Assembly: GCA_030841105.1 (NCBI GenBank)
Contig: JAVEDE010000007.1
Location: forward strand, 1 to 32,829
Length of the DNA: 32,829 nucleotides
From: Pyrinomonadaceae bacterium
GTDB taxonomy: Bacteria > Acidobacteriota > Blastocatellia > Pyrinomonadales > Pyrinomonadaceae
Direction of reading: 5' to 3'
Shown: in pieces, positions 16,800 through 23,985 of the stretch
Position numbering within the stretch: position 1 is the first letter of the stretch
Layout of the letters: the number at the start of each line of letters is the position of its first letter
Program-made: the position numbers and the translations under genes
The notes under the pieces: generated by a model
Databases searched by the model: none
The model's input: the letters and a program-made list of their open reading frames with translations, nothing else
Told to the model about the DNA's origin: nothing

Positions 16800-16890
16800 G
16801 CGAACAACATCGGAAGGCGCGGCTTCGGCGGCGCGCAAACGTCAGAAGGCGCGCGACCCGTGGAGTCGCGCGCCTTCTGACGTTGTTCGC
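16800..16890. terminator. Strong hairpin between convergent genes
   Basis: CGTCAGAAGGCGCGCGAC (16840-16857) pairs perfectly with 16865-16882 across a 7-base loop. An outer GCGAACAAC/GTTGTTCGC pair extends it. It lies between the TonB receptor stop and the stop of the opposing Asn-rich gene. There is no T-run on the plus side, only A residues after it, so it may act as an mRNA 3' end barrier rather than a classic intrinsic terminator. Confidence 0.55.
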
Positions 16891-16916
16891 ACAAAAAAAT
16901 ACCCGCGTCCGTGAGA

Positions 16917-17315
16917 CTACGGGGTGTTTCTGTTCGCGGCCGAGCCGGTGTTCGTGTTGCCGCTCCGCATGTTGCCGTTCGCGCCGTTCATGTTCCCGCC
17001 GTTCATGTTGCCTGTGTTCGTATTGCCGCGGTTGGTGTTGCCCGTGCCCATGGCGTTGGTGTTGCCCGTGGCGTTGGTGTTGTTTGTGTTGCCGGTCGTG
17101 CCGCCGTGGTTGACGTTGTCGGCCGTGCTGGTCGAGCCGGTCGCGCCCGCGCCCGTCGTCGCGCCCGTGCCGGTCGTGCCGGTGTTGCCGGTCGTGCCGC
17201 TGACGGCGTTCGTATTGTTGGCGTTCGTTCCCACGTTCGCGTTGTCGGTGGCGGCGCAGGCCGCGCCGAAAGTTGCCAGAGCCAGCAGGCTCATGAGAGC
17301 TAAAGTTCGTCGCAT
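16917..17315 (-). CDS. Asn/Gly/Thr-rich exported low-complexity protein
   Basis: This 132-residue protein begins at ATG 17315, with AGGGAGA seven bases upstream. The signal sequence is MRRTLALMSLLALATFGAAC. A Cys follows the core (GAAC), suggesting lipidation, although position -3 is Gly rather than Leu, so processing by signal peptidase I is also possible. Nearly all of the mature part is built from short degenerate units such as GNTN, TGNTNN and GNMNG, with no aromatic residues. This implies a disordered, surface- or periplasm-exposed chain. No enzymatic function can be suggested. The frame is open further upstream to 17450, but that part looks non-coding. Confidence 0.72.
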   Translation of the reverse strand: MRRTLALMSLLALATFGAACAATDNANVGTNANNTNAVSGTTGNTGTTGTGATTGAGATGSTSTADNVNHGGTTGNTNNTNATGNTNAMGTGNTNRGNTNTGNMNGGNMNGANGNMRSGNTNTGSAANRNTP

Positions 17316-17429
17316 TGAAGTTTCTCCCTGGTGTTCAGTGGATGCAGAAATTTTTAATTGACCGCACGCGCCTTCGCCCGTCCGGCGTTTCCGGCCAAGC
17401 TCGCGCAGGCAGTCCAAAACTACTAATGA

Positions 17430-17464
17430 CAAGAATGACGATGAACGCACATTCTTGCATGCAA
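17430..17464. promoter_or_regulatory. Palindromic operator-like site
   Basis: CAAGAATG (17430-17437) and CATTCTTG (17450-17457) form perfect 8-base inverted arms with a 12-base centre. The palindrome TTGCATGCAA (17455-17464) overlaps the end. The site lies 115-150 bases upstream of the Asn-rich protein in an AT-richer stretch, where a regulator could bind. The protein that would bind is unknown. Confidence 0.4.
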
Positions 17465-17577
17465 TTGTTCACTTATTTTTTATGTTCTCTGTTTGCCGAA
17501 ACTATAACGCAGAGAAGTTTTTATTTTGTACGAGAGAGCACGGATGTGTGCGCGTAGCTTCCGCTCAGGTCGTCCGC

Positions 17578-20500
17578 TCAGGTCGTCAACCGGCGGTAGA
17601 TGGCGGGCATGCGTTCCGGCAGGCTCAGCACGTCGTCAATGATCGTGTAGCCGACTTCGCCATAGAGGTCTTTGAGTTCGGCCTCGGAGTCGCGGTCAAT
17701 GGTGATGCAGAAGGGCGTGATGCCCGCGACGCGCGCTTGCCTCAGTGCTTCGCGCGTGTCCTCGCGGGCGTAACGGGCGTCGCCGTAGTCGTGGTCGTAA
17801 GGCCGCCCGTCGGAGAGCACGATGAGGAGGCGCGTGCGCGCTTCCTGCGAACGCAGGCGCGCGGCGGCGTGGCGCACGGCCGCGCCGAGCCGCGTGTTGT
17901 GCTGGTAGTTGATGCCGCCGATGCGTCGCTCGATCTCGTCCGAGTGGCGTTCGTCGAAATCCTTGACGACGTAAAACTTCACGTTGCGCCGCCCCTCGGA
18001 CGTGAAGCCGTAGATGGCGTAGGCGTCGCCGACGGCTTCGAGGGCTTCGCTCATCAGGACGAGTCCCTCCTTCTCGATCTCGATGATGCGTCGGCCGGGG
18101 TGCGTGTAGGGCTGCAACGGGTGGCGGCCGATGGTGCGCGCCGTCGAAGAAGACTGATCGAGCAGGAACGACACGGCCACGTCGCGCTCGCGGCGCAGGC
18201 GTTTGACGTAGAGCCGCTCCGACTGTTGGCCGCCGCCCACGTAGGCCGCGCGGCGGTCGGTGACGTAGTTGATGACGGCATCCAGATCGTAGTCCTCGCC
18301 GTCGAGTTCGTTGCGGACGCGGAGCAGACTTTCGGGGCGCATCATTTGGAACTGATGTTTGATCGAGGAGATGACGCCGCGATAGCGTGAGCGCGTCAGT
18401 TCGACGAACGTGCGGTCGCCGCGCCGGACGCGCTTCTCGACCACGCGACACCAATTGACGCGCGTGTCGGCGAGTTCACGATCCCACTCGTCGTAACTGT
18501 AAGCCACTTCGCCCGCCTCCAACTCCTGCTCCGGCGACTGCGTCTGCGTCCAACGCTCCGCGCCGAAGAGTTGGTCGGCGGCGTCCGCTTCCGAAGAGTT
18601 CGACTTCGCCCACGCGTTGAAGAGTTCGCGCGCGTCGTTCGGTGGCGCGTCCTTTTGCGGCGGCTCGCCGGGATCGTCCGGCTTGCGCCCCTTCGCGTCG
18701 TCGAGTTTCGATTCCGCGCCGCTCCCACCGTCCTCGGAAGTCTCGGCCTGCTGCTCTTGCTGTTCGGTCTGTTGCGGCGTGACGGATTGAAAGAGCGTGT
18801 AGACGCGCCCGGTCGCCATCAACGTGTCCGCGACCGAAGCCTGCGCGCCGTCCAGATAGTCTGTGACGATTGCGTCGAGTTCGGAGACGATCTGGCCGTA
18901 GAACAAGCGCGCGTCGTCGAGCGCGCCGCCGCAGAGCGTGATCTGGAAGAGCAACTCGAAGGGGACGAGCGTGAGGGGGACGGTGGCGATGCGCGGGCGA
19001 CTCGCGCGCAGGTGCGCGCGGACGAGATCGAGATCGCGCGCGAGGCCGCGGTAGGCGCGACGCAGGCGACGATCAATGCGCCCGTTTTCCAGCGTGCCGA
19101 AGATGCGCGCGGCGAGCGTGGGCAGCGGGAAGAGCGTGAGCGCCGCGCGATAGTCGGCATCCTTCGGCATGCGCCGTCGCTTCGCGCGCGCGCGTCTTGA
19201 TTCTTCCGCGGGCGCGAGGGCGGGTTCGCTCTGTGCCGGGTCGTTGATGTAGCCGTCGAGCGCGAAGGCGTCGCGCGCGTCGGCGTTCTCCTCGGCGTAG
19301 AGTTCGGCGATGGAAGCGAAGGCGGCGCGCAAACTTGCGGAGGCTTCGTCGTCGCTTCCGCCGCGCGCGTGCGTGCCGAATTCGATCTGCCCGGCGGCGT
19401 GCGCGGCGAGCACTTTGTAGAGACGGAAGTTGCGCTCGTCGTCTGCAAACTCCGAGACGGACGCGGGCAGGTGGATCGTGCGGCCGTCGCCGATGCGCGA
19501 CTCGTCGGGCACGGCGGCGAGCGAGGCGACATCCACGGCGCGACCCGTCAGACCTTCGACGTAGAGGCGCAAGGTCGGCGCGACCGCGTCGAGCGCGAGT
19601 CCCGCGCCGCCCGCGTTGAGCGCGGCGTTGCTCTGCCGTGTTTCGAGCGCGTAGTAGCTGCGGCGCGAGCGCGCATCGTTGCGTTTGAGCGCGAGGCCGC
19701 CCTGCGCCCACTGCTCGAATTGTTCGACGGTCGTCGCGCGCAACGCGGCGGGCGCTGAACGGAAACAGGAGATGGCCGCCTCCGCATCCACTTCGGCGAC
19801 GGCGCGCGTCGCCGCGATGACGCGACGCGCGAGTTCGCCCACGCGGTTGGCGCGCGACTCTTGCGAGGGGAGCGCACGGAAGAACAGGGGGCTGTGGCGC
19901 GCGAGCGAGACGAGCGGGGCGTTGCCTTGCGCGGCGACCGCGTGCAACAGCGTCGTCCAATCCGCGAAGACCGCCGGCGCGAGCCTGAGCACCTCGCCGC
20001 CCGCAGAGAAGACGTGCAGCGCGGCCGCGCCGCCGCGTTCGAGAAAACTCTCCGTGTGACGAAAGAGCGTGCGGGCTTGTCCGGCGTCGAGCGCGGCGGT
20101 GGCGGCGGGAAGCGTCGCCCACGCGTCGGCCGCGACGCCGCCCGCGCGCACGGCGAACACGCCCGCCAGATGCAACGCGGCGCGCGCGACGTTGTTCCGG
20201 CTCACACCTTCGGCCGCTTCATTCCGACTTACACCTTCCGCCGTTTCGTTTCGCCCCGCGCCTTCGTTCGCCGTCGCATACTTTGCGAGGTGCGCGAAGG
20301 CGGCGGGCGAGGCGTTGAGAAAGTCTGCGCTGTGGCGCGCGGAGCGGCGCGCGATCTCAAGCGCGACTCCGTAGGTCGCCGCGAGCAACTCGCCGTCGCC
20401 CGCCGCGGCGAGCGCGAGTTCCGGCGCGCGTCTGAAAGTCTCCGTCGCGATGGAAGTCGAGAGCGGCAACTGGCGCGCGCAGACTTGAAACAGCAGCGGG

Positions 20501-20904
20501 CGCGCTGCGGCGGGAACTTCGAGCAGTTCCGCGACGCCCGCCTTGAAGAAGTTCGCGCCCGTCTCAACGTCGGCCATCGCCAGCCGCCGCCCCATCTCGC
20601 CCCACTCGCGCAACTCCGCCGCTTCCAACACCTGCGCCGCCCCGACCGCCGCGCGCAAAAATTCCAACCCGACGCGCAAACTCAGAGACGCCAGTTGCGC
20701 GCTCACTTCGAGCGCGGCGCGCGCGCGGTCGGCGGGGAGCTTGCCGACGGCGCGCACGAGTCCCGCAATCGTCCGGCGCTCGCTCGCGCTCCGCACCGCG
20801 CCGAGGTGTTCGCGCAGGGCTTCGGCGAACGGCCGCGCGTCCGCCGCGTCCGTGTCAATCGCTTCCGCACCGTCGCGCGCCTCTTCGTCTTCCCGTTCGC
20901 TCAT
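17578..20904 (-). CDS. NorD/CbbO-like VWA domain protein
   Basis: This protein of 1,108 residues has a long N-terminal helical region (1-650) with HEAT-like Ala/Leu-rich repeats. A Gln/Glu/Asp-rich disordered linker follows (about 715-770, [11 protein letters not shown]), and a C-terminal von Willebrand A domain (about 905-1108) ends the chain. The VWA metal site is complete: D-Q-S-S-S at 916-920, Thr1004 and Asp1032 ([13 protein letters not shown]). NorD/CbbO proteins work with a NorQ/CbbQ AAA+ ATPase to insert metal cofactors or reactivate a partner enzyme. The matching ATPase lies two genes upstream in the same direction. No nitric oxide reductase or RuBisCO gene is visible, so the client is unknown. 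Residues 218-235 are a 9-residue tandem repeat. Confidence 0.88.
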   Translation of the reverse strand: MSEREDEEARDGAEAIDTDAADARPFAEALREHLGAVRSASERRTIAGLVRAVGKLPADRARAALEVSAQLASLSLRVGLEFLRAAVGAAQVLEAAELREWGEMGRRLAMADVETGANFFKAGVAELLEVPAAARPLLFQVCARQLPLSTSIATETFRRAPELALAAAGDGELLAATYGVALEIARRSARHSADFLNASPAAFAHLAKYATANEGAGRNETAEGVSRNEAAEGVSRNNVARAALHLAGVFAVRAGGVAADAWATLPAATAALDAGQARTLFRHTESFLERGGAAALHVFSAGGEVLRLAPAVFADWTTLLHAVAAQGNAPLVSLARHSPLFFRALPSQESRANRVGELARRVIAATRAVAEVDAEAAISCFRSAPAALRATTVEQFEQWAQGGLALKRNDARSRRSYYALETRQSNAALNAGGAGLALDAVAPTLRLYVEGLTGRAVDVASLAAVPDESRIGDGRTIHLPASVSEFADDERNFRLYKVLAAHAAGQIEFGTHARGGSDDEASASLRAAFASIAELYAEENADARDAFALDGYINDPAQSEPALAPAEESRRARAKRRRMPKDADYRAALTLFPLPTLAARIFGTLENGRIDRRLRRAYRGLARDLDLVRAHLRASRPRIATVPLTLVPFELLFQITLCGGALDDARLFYGQIVSELDAIVTDYLDGAQASVADTLMATGRVYTLFQSVTPQQTEQQEQQAETSEDGGSGAESKLDDAKGRKPDDPGEPPQKDAPPNDARELFNAWAKSNSSEADAADQLFGAERWTQTQSPEQELEAGEVAYSYDEWDRELADTRVNWCRVVEKRVRRGDRTFVELTRSRYRGVISSIKHQFQMMRPESLLRVRNELDGEDYDLDAVINYVTDRRAAYVGGGQQSERLYVKRLRRERDVAVSFLLDQSSSTARTIGRHPLQPYTHPGRRIIEIEKEGLVLMSEALEAVGDAYAIYGFTSEGRRNVKFYVVKDFDERHSDEIERRIGGINYQHNTRLGAAVRHAAARLRSQEARTRLLIVLSDGRPYDHDYGDARYAREDTREALRQARVAGITPFCITIDRDSEAELKDLYGEVGYTIIDDVLSLPERMPAIYRRLTT
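20194..20253 (-). repeat. 27-bp tandem repeat within the norD-like gene
   Basis: It encodes [20 protein letters not shown] at residues 218-237, two and a quarter units of nine residues. The interval stays in frame. It falls in a predicted loop between helical segments and is likely to vary in copy number. Confidence 0.65.
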
Positions 20905-20951
20905 CTGAAACTCATCTCGCTACAACTACACGTTAACAGTCGTCTTCCGCG

Positions 20952-21500
20952 TCAAGACTTCTCGCGCCCCTCAAGCATGGATTGATTGAACGCTTCCGAA
21001 TCCCCGCGCGCGATGCTCAGGGATTGCCAATTCTCCGCTTTGAGATGCTTCGTCAGAAACACGATCTGCCCGACGTGATACGCGTAATGCGTCAACTGCC
21101 GGTTGATCGCCTTGACGACCGTGTGCGGCTCACCCCTGATCGTCACCGTGCGCGCGAGGTCTTCCGGCTGTAACGGTTCGACGGCCTCGAACACGCATTG
21201 CCAGCCTGCGTCCCACCACCCCGTCACCTCCGCGCGCGTCGTCCCCGGTTCGAGTCGAAACTCCACGTCGCGGTCACGATCCGGCTTCTCGCCGTCCGCC
21301 GTCAGAAAGTCCGTCCAGCGCGAGCGCATGTTGCCCGCCAGATGTTTGATGATGACGGCGACGCTGTTGGCCTCCGCATCAATCGCGGCGAAGAACTCAT
21401 CGTCGTCGAGTTGCGCCATCGCGCCCTCGCCGAGTTTCCGGTACTTGCGAAAGACCGCGAGCGCGTCTTCCAGAAAGTGTGCGGCCAGTGCTTCGTTCAT
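20952..21500 (-). CDS. DinB-like four-helix protein (DUF1572)
   Basis: This soluble protein of 182 residues has the DinB/YfiT four-helix fold. Candidate metal ligands are the His in VIIKHLAGNMRSRW and the two in QLTHYAYHVGQIVFL, the usual three-His pattern. The WTDFLTADGEKPDRDRD segment is typical of DUF1572. Members may be metal-dependent thiol transferases or hydrolases, but no reaction is established for this group. It starts 15 bases after the AAA+ gene stop and ends 47 bases before the NorD-like gene, so the three form one apparent operon. Its place between the ATPase and its VWA partner is unusual. Confidence 0.85.
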   Translation of the reverse strand: MNEALAAHFLEDALAVFRKYRKLGEGAMAQLDDDEFFAAIDAEANSVAVIIKHLAGNMRSRWTDFLTADGEKPDRDRDVEFRLEPGTTRAEVTGWWDAGWQCVFEAVEPLQPEDLARTVTIRGEPHTVVKAINRQLTHYAYHVGQIVFLTKHLKAENWQSLSIARGDSEAFNQSMLEGREKS

Positions 21501-21515
21501 AGTTTGAGAGAGAAC

Positions 21516-22322
21516 CTAGATCACGGTCGTGATGATCTCGCGGATGCTGCGTTGGAGTTCGCGGTCGTCGGTGATGGGCGAGGCGAGGGCGACTTCGGCG
21601 GCGGCGATCGGAGGAATGCCGCGCGCGATGAGTTGGGCGGCGTAGATCAAGAGGCGCGTGGAGACGCCTTCTTCGAGGCCGTGGCCGCGCAGGTTTCTGA
21701 CCTTGTGGCCGATCTGCACGAGGTCGCGCGCCGTCGTCTCTTCGACGCCGCCTTCGCGCGCGACGATCTCGGCTTCGAGTTCGGCGGGCGGGTAGTCGAA
21801 TTCGAGCGAGACGAAGCGTTGCCGCGTTGACTGCTTGAGGTCTTTCAAGACCGACTGGTAGCCGGGGTTGTAAGAGACGACGAGCATGAACGTGTCGGGC
21901 GCGTCGAGGATCGTGCCGCGCTTCTCGATGGGCAGACGGCGGCGATGATCCGTGAGCGGGTGGATGATGACCACCGTGTCCTTGCGCGCCTCGACCACCT
22001 CGTCCAGATAACAGATCGCGCCGCTCTTGACCGCCGACGTGAGCGGCCCGTCGTGCCAGACCGTCTCCTCGCCTTCGAGCAGGAAGCGACCGACGAGATC
22101 GGTCGCGGACAAATCTTCGTGGCACGCCACCGTGATCAGCGGGCGGTTCAGACGCCACGCCATGTGCTCGACAAAGCGCGTCTTGCCGCAGCCCGTCGGC
22201 CCCTTCAACATCACGGGCAGGCGCGCCGCGTTCGCCGCCTCGAACATCTCCACCTCGCCCGCCACGGGCAGGTAATAAGGCTCTTCAGCGACGGTGTATT
22301 CTTCAATGGCTCTCTCAGGCAT
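21516..22322 (-). CDS. NorQ/CbbQ-type MoxR AAA+ ATPase
   Basis: This MoxR-family AAA+ protein of 268 residues hydrolyses ATP to remodel a client together with a VWA partner. It has Walker A GPTGCGKT (about 41-48), the pore-loop region [20 protein letters not shown], Walker [12 protein letters not shown], sensor 1 [10 protein letters not shown] and a CbbQ_C domain (about 185-268) with [17 protein letters not shown]. The start is ATG 22322; a TTG three codons earlier is possible, and neither has a strong ribosome site. The gene leads an apparent operon with a DinB-like gene and the NorD/CbbO-like gene. Its promoter region is occupied by TTTCAAGTTTCAGG repeats. I do not use norQ because no reductase genes are nearby. 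Confidence 0.9.
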   Translation of the reverse strand: MPERAIEEYTVAEEPYYLPVAGEVEMFEAANAARLPVMLKGPTGCGKTRFVEHMAWRLNRPLITVACHEDLSATDLVGRFLLEGEETVWHDGPLTSAVKSGAICYLDEVVEARKDTVVIIHPLTDHRRRLPIEKRGTILDAPDTFMLVVSYNPGYQSVLKDLKQSTRQRFVSLEFDYPPAELEAEIVAREGGVEETTARDLVQIGHKVRNLRGHGLEEGVSTRLLIYAAQLIARGIPPIAAAEVALASPITDDRELQRSIREIITTVI

Positions 22323-22324
22323 AA

Positions 22325-22416
22325 GTTTCAAAAGGGTTTCAAGTTTCAGGTCTCAAGTTTCAAGTCTGAAAGTTCCTTGTTCTTTAACTTGGAACTTGAA
22401 ACCTGAAACTTGAAAC
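22325..22416. repeat. Inverted repeat of TTTCAAGTTTCAGG units (copy A)
   Basis: The left arm (about 22334-22360) contains GGTTTCAAGTTTCAGGT. The right arm (about 22389-22415) contains ACCTGAAACTTGAAACC, its exact reverse complement, with one mismatch beyond. Each arm holds repeated TTTCAAG or CTTGAAA words. It lies directly upstream of the AAA+ gene start. Confidence 0.75.
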
Positions 22417-22536
22417 CGTTTCCACGGCTGACGGATCGCGCCGTTTCGAGTATCCTTAACTGTTGTTTGTCAGGCACATTTGTTGTCTGTGCGGGCATCT
22501 TAACACCCGCCTTAAATGGGCGGCAAACCGGCCGGG

Positions 22537-22622
22537 TTTCAGGTTTCAAATTGCAGGTTAAAAGCAAGTTGAACTCCGCGATTTCAGACCTGAAACTTGA
22601 AACTTGAAACCTGAAACTTTTG
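22537..22622. repeat. Inverted repeat of TTTCAAGTTTCAGG units (copy B)
   Basis: The left arm has GGGTTTCAGGTTTCAAATTG; the right arm has ACCTGAAACTTGAAACTTG and then AAACCTGAAAC. It is a second, more degraded member of the family in copy A and ends five bases before the mnmA ATG. The bases between the copies (22417-22536) hold a CCCGCC/GGCGG-type small hairpin and no gene. Confidence 0.7.
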
Positions 22623-22626
22623 CTTT

Positions 22627-23742
22627 ATGAAAATTGCGGTGGCGATGAGCGGCGGCGTTGATTCTTCGGCGGCGGCGGCGATCTTACAGGAGGCGGGGCA
22701 CGAACTCGTCGGCTTCACGATGCAGTTGTGGAATCAGAACCGCAACATCAACGTGGACGAGCACGGCGACGCGCTCCCCTCGCGCTGTTGCTCGCTCGAC
22801 GACGTGTACGACGCGCGGCGCGTGGCCGGAGAACTCGGCTTCCCCTTCTACGTCTTGAACCTCGAACAGGATTTCGAGCGCGACGTGGTGCGGCCGTTCG
22901 TCACGAGTTATCTGGAAGGCGAGACGCCGATCCCCTGTGTGGCGTGCAACAGCCGTCTCAAGTTCGCTTCGCTCGACCGGCTGGCGCAGAGCCTCGGCTG
23001 CGAGCGTGTGGCGACGGGTCACTACGCGCGCGTCGAGTTTGACGCAGGCAGCGGGCGGCACAAGCTCTTGCGCGGGCGCGACGCGAACAAGGATCAGACA
23101 TATTTCCTGTGGGAGTTGACGCAAGGCCAGTTGGCGCACGCGATGTTTCCGCTCGGCGAGATGCGTAAGGAGGAGGCGCGCGCGGCGGCGCGTCGTTTCA
23201 ACCTCGCCGTGTCGGACAAGGCCGAGTCGCAGGAAATCTGTTTCGTGCCCGACGGCGACTACGCGGGCTTCATAGATCGTTATCTGGAAGTTGAAGGCGA
23301 GACGCGGCGTCTGCCCGGCGCGGGCGAGATCGTTGACGCGTCGGGGCAAGTGCTCGGCGAGCATCAGGGCGTGCATCACTACACGGTCGGGCAGCGTCGC
23401 GGTTTAGGCATCTCTCGCCCGCTGCCGCTCTACGTCGTCAAAGTTGACGCGGAGCGCAACCAGATCGTCGTCGGTGAGAGCGACGAGTTGTTGGCGTCGG
23501 AGTTCACGGCGGCGGGCGTCAACTGGATCAGCTTCGATGAGCCACGTGCGCCCGTGCGCGCCGAGGTGCGCGTGCGTTACCGACACGCGCCCGCGCCCGC
23601 GACTATCGAACCGCTCGAAGGCGCGCGCGCCCGCGTCATCTTCGACGAACCGCAACGTGCCATCGCGCCCGGACAGGCGACCGTCTTCTATCGCGGCGAC
23701 GAGGTGTTGGGCGGCGGTTGGATCGTTAAGAAGGAAGGATAA
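22627..23742 (+). CDS. mnmA: tRNA-specific 2-thiouridylase MnmA
   Basis: This 371-residue enzyme thiolates uridine 34 of Glu, Gln and Lys tRNAs, using ATP and sulfur relayed from a cysteine desulfurase. It has the N-terminal PP-loop SGGVDSS (8-14) and catalytic Cys107 in [11 protein letters not shown]. The persulfide Cys205 is in [12 protein letters not shown]. Conserved GHYARV, DQTYFLW and [10 protein letters not shown] motifs and a C-terminal beta-barrel complete the family length. An extra Cys pair ([16 protein letters not shown], about 52-66) marks the subgroup with a modified N-domain. No ribosome site precedes ATG 22627, because the repeat copy B runs almost to the start codon. A terminator lies about 180 bases after the gene. 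Confidence 0.97.
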   Translation: MKIAVAMSGGVDSSAAAAILQEAGHELVGFTMQLWNQNRNINVDEHGDALPSRCCSLDDVYDARRVAGELGFPFYVLNLEQDFERDVVRPFVTSYLEGETPIPCVACNSRLKFASLDRLAQSLGCERVATGHYARVEFDAGSGRHKLLRGRDANKDQTYFLWELTQGQLAHAMFPLGEMRKEEARAAARRFNLAVSDKAESQEICFVPDGDYAGFIDRYLEVEGETRRLPGAGEIVDASGQVLGEHQGVHHYTVGQRRGLGISRPLPLYVVKVDAERNQIVVGESDELLASEFTAAGVNWISFDEPRAPVRAEVRVRYRHAPAPATIEPLEGARARVIFDEPQRAIAPGQATVFYRGDEVLGGGWIVKKEG

Positions 23743-23790
23743 GGGATGAACGATGCGCGCGGCGGGCGAGGGTGTTGAGTCGTGTCGTCA

Positions 23791-23852
23791 GTTAACGGCG
23801 ATGAAGTTTGTTAACGGCGGAAGTTAACGGCGAATGAAGTTCGTTGACGGCA
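23791..23852. repeat. Short tandem GTTAACGGCG repeats
   Basis: GTTAACGGCG begins at 23791, 23810 and 23823, and a variant GTTGACGGCA at 23843. Some copies are followed by (A)ATGAAGTT. This is an irregular tandem array in the 3' flank of mnmA with no coding frame. Confidence 0.65.
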
Positions 23853-23925
23853 GAGGAAGGTTGCTTTGCCGCCGACGTGGAAAAGAAACGGGGACAATCT
23901 TCTTTATCGCCGACGGGAAAAAGAG

Positions 23926-23958
23926 ACGGGGACAGTCAATCAAGACTGTCCCCGTTTT
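23926..23958. terminator. Bidirectional terminator between mnmA and the opposing gene
   Basis: ACGGGGACAGTC (23926-23937) pairs perfectly with GACTGTCCCCGT (23944-23955) across a 6-base loop, and TTTT follows. On the minus strand the hairpin is followed by CTCTTTTT. It therefore serves both convergent genes. A second partial copy of the left arm (ACGGGGACAATC) lies at about 23888-23899. Confidence 0.8.
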
Positions 23959-23985
23959 GCGTCGTCAGGGCGGGTGCGCCGGGCG

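Noticed and set aside
16924..17361. Plus-strand Val/Leu/Phe-rich frame resembling a membrane protein
   Set aside because: It is the antisense of the GNTN-rich exported protein. The minus frame has a signal peptide and a good ribosome site.
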